64,000 nt of DNA from an uncultured Pelagibacteraceae bacterium (GTDB lineage Bacteria > Pseudomonadota > Alphaproteobacteria > Pelagibacterales > Pelagibacteraceae): assembly GCA_902523095.1 (NCBI GenBank), contig CABYYE010000002.1, positions 1 through 64,000 on the forward strand. Reading direction: 5' to 3'. The notes under the pieces are model-generated. The model saw only the letters and a list, made by a program, of their open reading frames with translations, was not told the origin of the DNA and ran no database searches. This document shows positions 50,100 to 64,000 of this stretch, piece by piece (the stretch's first letter is position 1; each line of letters begins with the position of its first letter). The translations under genes and the position numbers were made by a program.

Positions 50100-50985
50100 T
50101 TATTTTCCTATTAGATAAATAAATTCCAGTCAATATAAAACAAGCTCCAGTAAAATGGTATAATTCAAATTTTTCTTTAAAGATTATGATCGCCATGACT
50201 GCACTAAATAAAGGCATCAATTGAACAAACATGGTAGATCTATTTGGACCAATGATCTGAACACCTTTTTGCCAGCAGTAATAAGCAGCAATAGCTGGAA
50301 ACACAACCACATAAAAAAGAATCAAAAAAAATGCTTTGTTTAAATTTAGTTCTAGACCAATAGATTTTTCATAAAAAAATTGAGGTATCAAAAAAAGTAT
50401 CCCAACAGAAACCATTAGCTGAATTAAAGTAAACTGTGAAAATTTAAATTTATGTTTTTTAAGTAAAGTAGTATAAAGAGACCACGTAACTACACAAACT
50501 AGCATCCATAAGTCACCTTTGTTAAAACTTAAAGAAATAATTTTTTGAATATCACCGTTGGAAATGATTGATCCAATTCCTATAATTGACAACAACAGTC
50601 CAAGAATTTGAAAAATATTTGTATTTTCAATTTTCATTAAAGACGAAAGCACAATTGTTGCTGCAGGGATAGCAGCTAACATTAGAACTGCATTTATTAC
50701 TTGTGTATAATTTAGTGCAAAATAAACAACAGAGTTAAAAGTACTTATTGTAATTACTCCCATGAAGCTGATAACAAGCCAATTTTTTTTTATATAAGGT
50801 AAATTGTTGTAAATTTCTTTATAGGTAAAAGGTATTAATATAAACCAAACTGAAATCCATCTAAAAACATTTAAAGTTAGTGGAGGAATTTCAAATAATG
50901 TTGCGAACTTTCCAACAATAAAATTACCTGACCAAAACAATGCTGCTAGCACAAGAAATAAGTAAGCTAAATAATTTTTTGACAA
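50092..50985 (-). CDS. EamA/DMT-family transporter
   Basis: Duplicated EamA pattern. Confidence 0.88.
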   Translation of the reverse strand: MSKNYLAYLFLVLAALFWSGNFIVGKFATLFEIPPLTLNVFRWISVWFILIPFTYKEIYNNLPYIKKNWLVISFMGVITISTFNSVVYFALNYTQVINAVLMLAAIPAATIVLSSLMKIENTNIFQILGLLLSIIGIGSIISNGDIQKIISLSFNKGDLWMLVCVVTWSLYTTLLKKHKFKFSQFTLIQLMVSVGILFLIPQFFYEKSIGLELNLNKAFFLILFYVVVFPAIAAYYCWQKGVQIIGPNRSTMFVQLMPLFSAVMAIIIFKEKFELYHFTGACFILTGIYLSNRKINA

Positions 50986-50993
50986 AAAAACTC

Positions 50994-52253
50994 CTAGTTA
51001 AATCTTTTTGAACTGTATGCAGACAAATCTAAATTAGTTTTTTCCTCTGCTACTATTCCACATATTATCTTGCCTGTTACAGCTCCTAAAGTCCACCCTA
51101 AATGATCATGCCCAAAGGCGTAAATAATATTTTTATTTTTAAGTGACGGTCCCAAAATAGGAAGAAAGTCTGGAAGCGAAGGTCTGAAACCTAGCCACTC
51201 ATCATGATGTTCTTTAAGTTGAGGAAGAAATTCTCTTGCGCTTTTAACAATATAATCAATTCTTTTTTTAGAAGGAGGATTCTTAAGACCTCCTAATTCG
51301 ACAGTACCAACTGCTCTCAATCCCTGGTTCATAGGAGACAAACCAAACCCTCTATCCAGACAAATCACAGGCCTAGAAATTAATTTATTCATCCCTTTAA
51401 AGTGCACATGATATCCTCTTTCTGTATCTAAAGGTATGTTTTCACCCAGTTGATCAGTAAGTTTTTTCGAGTATGCGCCTGCTGCTACAACAATCTTTTC
51501 AAAACTATATCTTTCTTTTTCTGAATTAAGTATTGCTTTATTTTCATCAGTTTGTTTTAAGCTTATTATGTTATCTTGTATGAATTTACCTCCTTTATTA
51601 AGAAATAATCTAAAAATTTTTTTCAGAATGGCATGTGGATCTCTAGCAAACATACAGTTTTCATACAAAATACCACCATCAAATATTGGCTTTAAATTTG
51701 GTTCTAAATCTAAAATTTCTTTTTGTGATAAAATTTTTTGATTTATGCCTAAATCGTTTCTAACTTTTATTTCTAATTTCCTGCTTTTTAAATTTTTATT
51801 AGACCAAACATAAATTATACCTTTTTTGTCAACTAAATTAGTTGTATCGATTTCTTTGAAAATTTCTTCATATGATTGATCTGCTGAGCGACAAATTTGA
51901 TTCATGTACTTTGCAGTATGTAACATAGATCTACTATTACAATTTTTAATATAATTAGTTAACCAAGGAACTAGCTTAAAGATATAATTCCATTTTATTG
52001 CTAGAGGTCCATACGAACTAAAAAGCATTTTAGGTACATCTTTAAGAATATCTGGTCTATTAAATTTTAAAACTGCATAAGGTGAAAAATGGCCAGCGTT
52101 ACCATATGATGCAGGTTTAAAATTTTCAGACAAAGGATCGTGTTTATCGAAGATAGTGACTGGAATTCCCTTTTTAATTAATTGTAGTCCTGTACACACG
52201 CCCTGTATACCAGACCCGACTATACCAACTGAACTACATTTATATTTTTCCAT
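50994..52253 (-). CDS. D-amino-acid dehydrogenase / DadA-like FAD oxidoreductase
   Basis: VGIVGSGIQGVCTGLQLIKKG; GFRPSLPDFLPILGPS; FGHDHLGWTLG. Confidence 0.88.
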   Translation of the reverse strand: MEKYKCSSVGIVGSGIQGVCTGLQLIKKGIPVTIFDKHDPLSENFKPASYGNAGHFSPYAVLKFNRPDILKDVPKMLFSSYGPLAIKWNYIFKLVPWLTNYIKNCNSRSMLHTAKYMNQICRSADQSYEEIFKEIDTTNLVDKKGIIYVWSNKNLKSRKLEIKVRNDLGINQKILSQKEILDLEPNLKPIFDGGILYENCMFARDPHAILKKIFRLFLNKGGKFIQDNIISLKQTDENKAILNSEKERYSFEKIVVAAGAYSKKLTDQLGENIPLDTERGYHVHFKGMNKLISRPVICLDRGFGLSPMNQGLRAVGTVELGGLKNPPSKKRIDYIVKSAREFLPQLKEHHDEWLGFRPSLPDFLPILGPSLKNKNIIYAFGHDHLGWTLGAVTGKIICGIVAEEKTNLDLSAYSSKRFN

Positions 52254-52297
52254 ATTAAATTTATAATGGAAATTTGAATATTTAGTAGTGCGGTAGA

Positions 52298-52759
52298 TTA
52301 AGCTAGTACTTCTGAATCTTTGTTAACAACGGTTTCTGGTTGTTCGTTTTCCTTAGATTTTTTCTCATCTTTTGACTTACTGAATAAGAAGTCTGCTGAA
52401 AGTTTAGATTTTGAGCCATGAGTTTTTTTAATATAACCATCGATATCAGCTCCATTTTCTGTTTTTAGATTATTTCCAAATTCTATATCTCCTTTTACTG
52501 TACCAGTATTACCTACTACTACATCATCACCTGAAATTTTCCCATCCATATGACCATGAATTTCTACGTGATCAGCTTCGATTGAACCTGTGATTGAACC
52601 TGTTTCTCTAACTATAATTTCTTTTGAATAAACTGGTCCTTTGACTAACCCTGCAATATCTATGGCTCCTGAGCTATTTATAGTCCCCTCAATACTTACT
52701 GTTTCACTTATTAAAGATCTTTCAGAGTCTTTAAGTTTATTTTTTTTATCACCGAACAT
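52298..52759 (-). CDS. Bactofilin-family polymer-forming protein
   Basis: SLISETVSIEGTINSSGAIDIAGLVKG...HGHMDGKISGDDVVVGNTGTVKGDI repetitive beta-helix. Confidence 0.9.
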   Translation of the reverse strand: MFGDKKNKLKDSERSLISETVSIEGTINSSGAIDIAGLVKGPVYSKEIIVRETGSITGSIEADHVEIHGHMDGKISGDDVVVGNTGTVKGDIEFGNNLKTENGADIDGYIKKTHGSKSKLSADFLFSKSKDEKKSKENEQPETVVNKDSEVLA

Positions 52760-52840
52760 ATAATTTTATATAATTTAATCATCTATCGGCAATATTAACA
52801 AGTATTATTTAAATAAATATTCTGATCAATATAGGTTTTT

Positions 52841-53965
52841 TTAATTAACCGGGGTATCTTTGTATACTTTACAAGACATAGCAATGCCTAGTCCTAGCAT
52901 TATCGCCATCATTGATGAACCGCCATATGACATTATAGGAAGTGGAGATCCAACTATTGGAAGCAATCCTAGAACCATTCCCATATTTACGACTACATAT
53001 ACAAAAAAAGCTGAAGCAAAACTGTAGCAATAAAGCTTTCCAAAATTACTTCTCGTAATATTTCCTATTTTGACTATTCTAGATACAATAATGCCATAAA
53101 GTATTAAGATTATTAATGATCCAAAAAAACCAAATTCTTCTGAAAATAATGTAAAGATAAAGTCTGTGTGTTTCTCAGGTAAATAATCTAAATAACTCTG
53201 AGATCCATTAAGAAAACCTTTTCCAAAAAGGCCTCCTGATCCAATAGCTATTTTTGATTGTATTATTTGATAACCAGCTCCTAAAGGGTCTTTCTCTGGG
53301 TTTAAGAAAGTAAGAATTCTAGATTTTTGATAAGGTTTAAGAAAAGAGATGGCAACAGGCAAAAATGAAATAAATAAAAGCGAAGCATAAATAAAAAATT
53401 TTGGTCTCACGCCTGCAAGCCAAGCTACAATTATACCGCCAGCACCAATTAAAATAGAAGTTCCTAAATCTGGTTGCATGATTACTAATAAAACAGGAGA
53501 GACTAAAGCTACTATTGGTAAAAATAAAAATTTAATCTTATTTACATTTTCTAATGAGACTCGATGATAATATTTTGCTAAAAATAATATTAAGCCTACC
53601 TTCATTAATTCTGACGGTTGTAAATTCATAAAATAAAAATTTAACCATCGTTTTGATCCAGAAGATGTTAAACCAAAGTATTTTACTCCTATAAGTAAAA
53701 TAAAAAAAATTAAATAGATTAAATAACTTGTGCTATGCCAAAGTCTTATTTGAACAAAAGATATAATAAAAAACATTAAAAAAAATATACAGAATCTTAA
53801 AATATGACTTTTTGTATGATACTTAAATTCTCCTCCATCTGTAGAATACATAGCGAACATACTTATTATTCCCAGAATTAAAATTGAAAATACTAATATA
53901 TAGTCGATTGAAATTAATTTATCTCGAAAAGTTAATGATGATTGAATAGATCTTGGTTGAAACAT
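52841..53965 (-). CDS. rodA: Rod shape-determining protein RodA
   Basis: LQPSELMKVGLILFLAKYYH; QPDLGTSILI; LPEKHTDFIFTLFSEEFGF. Confidence 0.96.
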   Translation of the reverse strand: MFQPRSIQSSLTFRDKLISIDYILVFSILILGIISMFAMYSTDGGEFKYHTKSHILRFCIFFLMFFIISFVQIRLWHSTSYLIYLIFFILLIGVKYFGLTSSGSKRWLNFYFMNLQPSELMKVGLILFLAKYYHRVSLENVNKIKFLFLPIVALVSPVLLVIMQPDLGTSILIGAGGIIVAWLAGVRPKFFIYASLLFISFLPVAISFLKPYQKSRILTFLNPEKDPLGAGYQIIQSKIAIGSGGLFGKGFLNGSQSYLDYLPEKHTDFIFTLFSEEFGFFGSLIILILYGIIVSRIVKIGNITRSNFGKLYCYSFASAFFVYVVVNMGMVLGLLPIVGSPLPIMSYGGSSMMAIMLGLGIAMSCKVYKDTPVN

Positions 53966-55899
53966 TATGTGCTCTCGCTGTATGAATTTTTAAAAGAATT
54001 TCTTAAACTGTCTCTTTCAATAACTTTTTTAATAACTTTTTGAGCAATCGGTGCCGCTGACTTACTTCCTGATCCGCCGTGTTCAACAACAACACTAATT
54101 GCATATTTTGGATCACTAACTGGCGCGAAAGCAACAAATAAAGCATGATCTCGATCTTCGTATTTTAAACTCTCTTGTTTTACTTCTGCTTCACGCTGAG
54201 CTTCGGTAAATCTTTTAATTTGAGAGGAACCTGTTTTTCCTGCAAACATAAATTTTTTATTTTCTAATCTAGATCCATAAGATGTACCTCCAGGCTCATT
54301 TGAAGAAGAATACATAGCGTCTTTAACAATTTTTATATTTTCTTGATTTCTAAATAAAGGTTTTAAATCAAAATTAGATACTAATAAATCATCTGTAAGT
54401 GGTTGATCTGGATTTTTATTTTTAAAATCAAGATAATCTTTTAAATTATTTTTATCTTTATCATATATTATTCTAGGATTTATTTTAAAGCCTCCATTAG
54501 CTATTTGTGCAGTCATTAAACACAATTGAATTGGAGTGCTTTGAAAGTACCCTTGTCCTATTCCAGAGTGCAATGTTTCTCCTAAATACCAATTTTGTCC
54601 TATATATTTTTTTTTCCAGGATGTGCTTGGAACTACTCCAGGTCTTTCCTCTGAAAAATTAGGTAATACCTTTTTTCCTAATCCAAATTTTTTTGCAGTT
54701 TCAGATAATCTATCTACTCCAAGTTTTCGAGCAATTTCATAAAAATAAACATCGCATGATCTTTTGATAGCTGACCTCATGTTCATTGTTCCATGACCCT
54801 TTTTTTTCCAACAATGAAATTTTTCTCCAAATAGTTCAATTTTACCGGTACACTTTACGGTATTTAAAGGTCTTACTATATTATTTTCTAAGGCGCTTAA
54901 CGCAACAATCGTCTTAATAGTTGATCCAGGTGGATACAGACCTGAAATCGCTTTGTTGATTAAAGGTTTTCTTTTATTTTTGATAAGACTTTGCCAATAC
55001 GTTTTATCTATTCCATGTACAAATGCATTAGGGTCATATGCGGGAGAGGAAACTAGAGAAATTATATCTCCATTGTAAATATCCATTACACATACTGAAG
55101 CAGCCTTATCTTTAATTATTTCAGAAGAAAATTTTTGTACCTCTAAATCAAGCGTAGTTTTAAAACTTTTTCCTGCTTGACCCTGATCAACTTGTATTTG
55201 TTTTATTCTTTTTCCAAAAGCGTTTACTTCATATCTTTGAAATCCTACTTTACCAATGATTTTCTCATCTAAGTAACGCTCTAAACCTGTTTTTCCTACC
55301 GCTATACCTGGAACTGACATATCTTTTAAATATGTCTTATCTTTTAAATCTTTTGCGCTTACTTGAGATACATAGCCCATTATATGAGCTGAAGAAGTAT
55401 CGTTATATATTCTAGCAATTGAAACTATAGGTTCTACTCCTTGCATTTCATGCAAAAATAAATTTATTCTCGAAAATTCTGACCAATTAAGATTATCTGA
55501 TATGATTATTGGCTCCCATGGTTTTTGTTTTGCAATTTTTCTTTTTAAAGAAAAAATTTTCTTTTCAGTAATATTTAAAATTGATTTTAATCTAAAAAAT
55601 ACCTCTTCTATATTCTGTGTATTTTCTGGTATTAGATGTATTTGATAAACTTGCCTATTAGATGCTAGTTCATTATCAAAATAATCTTTAATTACTCCTC
55701 TTTCAGGGGCAAGTTTCCATTCCCTAAATCTATTTTTATCCGATAAAGTTTTGTATTTTCTACTTTCATTGATTTGTAGAGAAATTAATCTACTTAAAAC
55801 TCCTACAACTACTATGGCTTTACCAACGCTTAACAAAAACATTCTTCTGCTAATTAGCTTTGACTTTATGACTGTGTTACCCGAATTAGAATTAAACAT
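53965..55899 (-). CDS. mrdA: Penicillin-binding protein 2
   Basis: ISGLYPPGSTIKTI SXXK, KTGSSQ; YDPNAFVHGI. Confidence 0.96.
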   Translation of the reverse strand: MFNSNSGNTVIKSKLISRRMFLLSVGKAIVVVGVLSRLISLQINESRKYKTLSDKNRFREWKLAPERGVIKDYFDNELASNRQVYQIHLIPENTQNIEEVFFRLKSILNITEKKIFSLKRKIAKQKPWEPIIISDNLNWSEFSRINLFLHEMQGVEPIVSIARIYNDTSSAHIMGYVSQVSAKDLKDKTYLKDMSVPGIAVGKTGLERYLDEKIIGKVGFQRYEVNAFGKRIKQIQVDQGQAGKSFKTTLDLEVQKFSSEIIKDKAASVCVMDIYNGDIISLVSSPAYDPNAFVHGIDKTYWQSLIKNKRKPLINKAISGLYPPGSTIKTIVALSALENNIVRPLNTVKCTGKIELFGEKFHCWKKKGHGTMNMRSAIKRSCDVYFYEIARKLGVDRLSETAKKFGLGKKVLPNFSEERPGVVPSTSWKKKYIGQNWYLGETLHSGIGQGYFQSTPIQLCLMTAQIANGGFKINPRIIYDKDKNNLKDYLDFKNKNPDQPLTDDLLVSNFDLKPLFRNQENIKIVKDAMYSSSNEPGGTSYGSRLENKKFMFAGKTGSSQIKRFTEAQREAEVKQESLKYEDRDHALFVAFAPVSDPKYAISVVVEHGGSGSKSAAPIAQKVIKKVIERDSLRNSFKNSYSEST

Positions 55900-56404
55900 T
55901 TTTACCTATTATTATAACTGAATTATACATATTAAAAATAAACCAAAAAAATGGAAAAAAAATTAAAGTAAAAAAAGTATTATAAGACATATCTAACAAA
56001 CTAATTTCTATATTAGAAAAGTTATTCATTAATATTAAGAATGTCAGATTTGAAAAGAATATAGCTATAAAAAAAGTAAACCAATCAGTTGTTATACTTG
56101 TATTAACTGTCATATTTTTTACGTAAGTAGAGACTAATGACACGACTAAGTATGATAAAGAGCTCATTCCCAGAGGCAATCCGACAACCACATCATTAAT
56201 TATTCCCGCAAAAAAAACGTGACCATTGCCTAGTACTTCAGGTCTTTTTAAAGACCAAAAATAAATTATAATAAGCTGAATATTAAAGGATAATATTTCA
56301 AAATAATTTTCAAAATAAGTATCAAGTTCGCTTATAGATAAATAATAAAGAAGTGCTAAAGGACCAAAATTTACAATTTTTATTGTTGATTTAAAATAAT
56401 TCAT
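55892..56404 (-). CDS. mreD: Rod shape-determining protein MreD
   Basis: Membrane protein between mreC and mrdA. Confidence 0.85.
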   Translation of the reverse strand: MNYFKSTIKIVNFGPLALLYYLSISELDTYFENYFEILSFNIQLIIIYFWSLKRPEVLGNGHVFFAGIINDVVVGLPLGMSSLSYLVVSLVSTYVKNMTVNTSITTDWFTFFIAIFFSNLTFLILMNNFSNIEISLLDMSYNTFFTLIFFPFFWFIFNMYNSVIIIGKNV

Positions 56405-57234
56405 TAGAAATTTGATAAATCAATTTTCACAAACGATAATTGTCCCGGTTCTGAAAAAAGTTTAACCTCTCCTTCAATTGTTGTTGTTCCTATCGGTGCA
56501 CCTGCATAAAAAATTCCATCTTTTCCTGATGTAAAAACTTCAATATCCTCTTCTATAATATATTCATCTGGTAGATATTCTAAAATTGGTCTTGTACTTC
56601 CATTTCCTTTTAAAATTGCTTGAACTCCTTCTTTACCAAAAGTTACTGGCACTCTGCTGTTTAAGTCATTTAAAAGTAAAACTCTTGATGATAAAAAATT
56701 TGTTTCTACTATTCTGCCTACTAAATAATCTTTGTCCATTACTGGCATACCTTTTAATATACCTGCTTTAGAACCTCTATTAATTATAATTGAATTTAAG
56801 TATGGACTATTCTTATCAATTAATACTTTTGATATAACAATATTTTCTTCCAATATCGTGTCTTCAGACTCTAAGATTTTTTTTAAATTTCTATTTTGAT
56901 TAGTGAGATATTTTACATTTAATTCTTTTTGTTTATATATCTCTAATTCTTTTTTTAATTTTTCATTTTCTTTTTTAAGACTAAATAATTCAGAAACATT
57001 TCCTGTGATTTCGGGAATATATCTTGAAGGTGAAGATGCAACCAAGGAGGCTCTATAAATACCATCATTTATTAATGATCTTATAGGCTTCATAAACTTA
57101 AAATCAAATGAATCTAAAAAAAAAATTATAATAGCAATTGTTATTAGTGAAAATAATGAAAATTTCTGTGCTGCCCCTCTTTGCAAAAGGGCTGATCTAA
57201 AAGCTATTCCAAAATCATCTCTGCTTGAAGACAT
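56404..57234 (-). CDS. mreC: Rod shape-determining protein MreC
   Basis: Coiled coil plus beta domain; LNDLNSRVPVTFGKEGVQAILKGNG. Confidence 0.93.
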   Translation of the reverse strand: MSSSRDDFGIAFRSALLQRGAAQKFSLFSLITIAIIIFFLDSFDFKFMKPIRSLINDGIYRASLVASSPSRYIPEITGNVSELFSLKKENEKLKKELEIYKQKELNVKYLTNQNRNLKKILESEDTILEENIVISKVLIDKNSPYLNSIIINRGSKAGILKGMPVMDKDYLVGRIVETNFLSSRVLLLNDLNSRVPVTFGKEGVQAILKGNGSTRPILEYLPDEYIIEEDIEVFTSGKDGIFYAGAPIGTTTIEGEVKLFSEPGQLSFVKIDLSNF

Positions 57235-57251
57235 TTTTCTTTAAAGAAAAA

Positions 57252-59857
<2,606 letters not shown>

Positions 59858-59939
59858 AACTCGAAAGGTATATTACAATTAAAACTAGAATATGCAAACA
59901 CTTATACAAAAAACAGTTTATTTTTTTGATCAGTTTGGG

Positions 59940-61515
<1,576 letters not shown>

Positions 61516-61516
<1 letters not shown>

Positions 61517-63282
61517 TAAACTAAAATCTTTCCCTCATCCGATATTTCTTCTTCTTCCTCAGGACCTAAAATCATTTGATTATGAGGTTTGCCTGAAGGT
61601 ATCATAGGAAAGCAGTTCTCAGCTTTATCAACCACACAATCAAAAATTACAGGTTTTTGTATATCTATCATCTCTTTAATCTTAGCATCTAATTCATTGG
61701 GAGTTTTAGCTCTTATTCCAATACAGCCATAAGACTCAGCGAGTTTAACAAAATCTGGAAGAGCAGCGGTATAACTCTCTGAATAATTCTTTTCGTGTAA
61801 AAGTTCTTGCCACTGCCTAACCATTCCCATGTATTCGTTATTTAAAATAAATATCTTTATTGGTAGTCTATACTGAACTGCTGTAGACATTTCCTGCATG
61901 GTCATTAAAACTGATGCCTCACCAGCGATATCGACAACTAATTTGCCTGGATTGGCAATTTGAACACCAATTGCCGCGGGAAGTCCATAACCCATAGTTC
62001 CTAAACCACCTGAAGTCATCCATCGATTAGGTTTATCAAATTTATAATGTTGAGCAGCCCACATTTGATGTTGTCCTACTTCCGTAGTTATAAATGTATC
62101 TTTATTTTTTGTTAGTTCGTACAATCTCTGTACTGCGTATTGTGGCTTAATTATTTTTTCACTATTGATAAAATTTAAAGATTTTTTCTCTCTCCATTTG
62201 TCTATTTGCTCCCACCATTTTGCAGTTTTTTGTTTGTTTGAGGCTAAAAAATTATTATTTTTTTCTTTAAATCTTTTTATTAGTTTTTTTAATAATTCAG
62301 TAACATCACTAACAATTGCGAGGTCTACCTTAATATTTTTTCCAATAGACGAAGGGTCTATATCAACATGAATTTTTTTGGAGTCAGGTGAAAACTCATC
62401 AACTTTACCTGTTATTCTATCGTCGAATCTTGCTCCGATATTTATCATTAAATCACAATCGTGCATCGCGTTATTAGCTTCATAAGTTCCATGCATTCCT
62501 AACATTCCTAAAAATTGTGGGTCATCTCCTGGGTATGCTCCTAAACCTTGTAGTGTTGATGTTATTGGAAAACCGGTTAAAGAAATAAGCTCTCTTAGGT
62601 ATTTACTTGCTTCAGGTCCTGAATTTATTACTCCTCCACCAGTATAGAAAATTGGTTTAGATGATTTCTTTATTAGATTGATGAATTTGTCTAATTCTGT
62701 ATTTGATAATTTATTTTTTATCTTACCGTTTAATTTTTTCTTTAATAAATTTTTAAAAAATTTATATTTTCCTTTTTTAAATTGAATGTCTTTTGGTATA
62801 TCAACTAAAACTGGTCCAGGTCGTCCAGTCGTTGCAACTTCAAACGCTAAATGTAATATTTTTGAAAGATCATTTACATCTTTCACTAACCAATTGTGTT
62901 TAGTACATGGTCGAGTAATTCCTGTAGTGTCACATTCTTGAAAAGCATCTGTTCCAATTAAGTGTGTTGGTACTTGACCAGAAATACAAACGAGTGGAAC
63001 TGAGTCCATATAAGCATCAGTTAAAGCTGTTACAGCATTAGTTGCACCTGGTCCTGATGTAACAAGTAAAACACCAGGTTTTCCACTTGATCTCGCATAG
63101 CCTTCCGCTGCATGACCAGCACCTTGTTCATGTCTAGCTAAAATATGTTTTACAGATTTATGATTTTTTAACTCATCATATATTGGTAAAACTGCTCCAC
63201 CTGGATAACCAAAAATATATTCTACTTTTTGATCTTCCAAAGCTTTAAAAACAATTTCTGCTCCGCTTATTAATTTAGGCAT
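61516..63282 (-). CDS. ilvB: Acetolactate synthase large subunit
   Basis: FGYPGGAVLPIYDEL; GGLGTMGYGLPAAIG; ThDP motif. Confidence 0.98.
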
Positions 63283-63319
63283 ATATACAATCTAGCCTAG
63301 AAATATTTCTCGTCAAGTT

Positions 63320-64000
63320 TTAGCTTACGAGTTTTAAAGTTTTTTTAAGAAGAAACGCAAAATCTTTAGAATAAACCTTATTCCAGTTCTTCATATGCCC
63401 TCTAGCCCAGGTATTTTGTCTTTTTGCATATTGTCTTGTTTTAATAAGTATCAATTCTTTACATTGACTCATTGATATATGTCCACTTAAATATTTGTTG
63501 ATTTCTTGTATGCCTATTAATTTATTAATACTAAGAGAGCTGTTTAATTTTAGTTTGTTGAAATTTTTTACTTCGTCAACACACCCGCTTTTAAACATCA
63601 ATTCTGTTCTTAAATAAATCTTCTTCAAAAGCTCATCTCTAGGTGTGTCTAAGTAAATTTTTCTTACATCAAAATCTATAAAATTTGATTTTGTATTTTG
63701 TATCCAATCAAAAAATGACTTATTTGTTTTTATAAAAACCTCATAAACTCTTTGAATTCTTTGTGAGTCAGTTGGTAACAATTTACCTTTAGCTTTAGGA
63801 TCTAAGATTGTTAGCTCATTGTAAAATTTTTTGAAACCTAATCTTTTAAATAATTTCCTTACTTTTGCTCTAGTTCTAATGTCAATGTTTGGTATTTTAC
63901 TAATTCCTTTGGTGATAGAATTAAAATACAAACCAGTTCCACCAACTATTATGGGAACTTTACGTTTTTTATGACAATTATTAATTTTAACGGTAACTAA
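63320..64000 (-). CDS. miaA: tRNA dimethylallyltransferase, partial (N-terminus beyond window)
   Basis: Frame stays open to the window edge: ...KKRKVPIIVGGTGLYFNSITKGISKIPNID; QRIQRVYEV; TRQYAKRQNTW. Confidence 0.95.
   Translation of the reverse strand, partial: LVTVKINNCHKKRKVPIIVGGTGLYFNSITKGISKIPNIDIRTRAKVRKLFKRLGFKKFYNELTILDPKAKGKLLPTDSQRIQRVYEVFIKTNKSFFDWIQNTKSNFIDFDVRKIYLDTPRDELLKKIYLRTELMFKSGCVDEVKNFNKLKLNSSLSINKLIGIQEINKYLSGHISMSQCKELILIKTRQYAKRQNTWARGHMKNWNKVYSKDFAFLLKKTLKLVS

Overview
AT-rich window, gene-dense with very short intergenic gaps. Gene content and regulatory RNAs are typical of a SAR11/Pelagibacter-like alphaproteobacterium (taxonomy is inference; no rRNA or tRNA is present to confirm it). 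Main blocks: cfa 3' end, DUF3833 lipoprotein and sodB; a scar joining two truncated genes (SDR and MATE); tandem glycine riboswitch plus gcvTHP; prpD-acnA; a long co-directional minus-strand transport/catabolism array (livK, livH, periplasmic hydrolase, livM, livG, livF, azlC, azlD, glaH/csiD, then tctC, tctB, tctA); a redox block with grxC, a Tat-signal MsrB, ccdA and a second MsrB; methylamine/betaine-type C1 catabolism (DMGDH-like protein, etfBA, ETF-QO, soxBDAG); metY behind a promoter, SAM-II aptamer, terminator and SAM-V aptamer; cell-shape genes (mreBCD, mrdA, rodA, bactofilin); and leuA-ilvC-ilvH-ilvB with partial miaA. No CRISPR array, rRNA, intact tRNA, IS element or prophage was recognised. 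The strongest points for follow-up are the 4-nt-overlap transport operon that encloses a periplasmic hydrolase and ends in GlaH, the 12-bp hairpin that sequesters the tctB start, the visible antiterminator logic of the metY leader, the double-truncation scar at about 1.58 kb, and the GC-rich tRNA-end-like relic next to an orphan winged-helix ORF at about 37 kb. All family calls were made by eye from the translations, with no database search.
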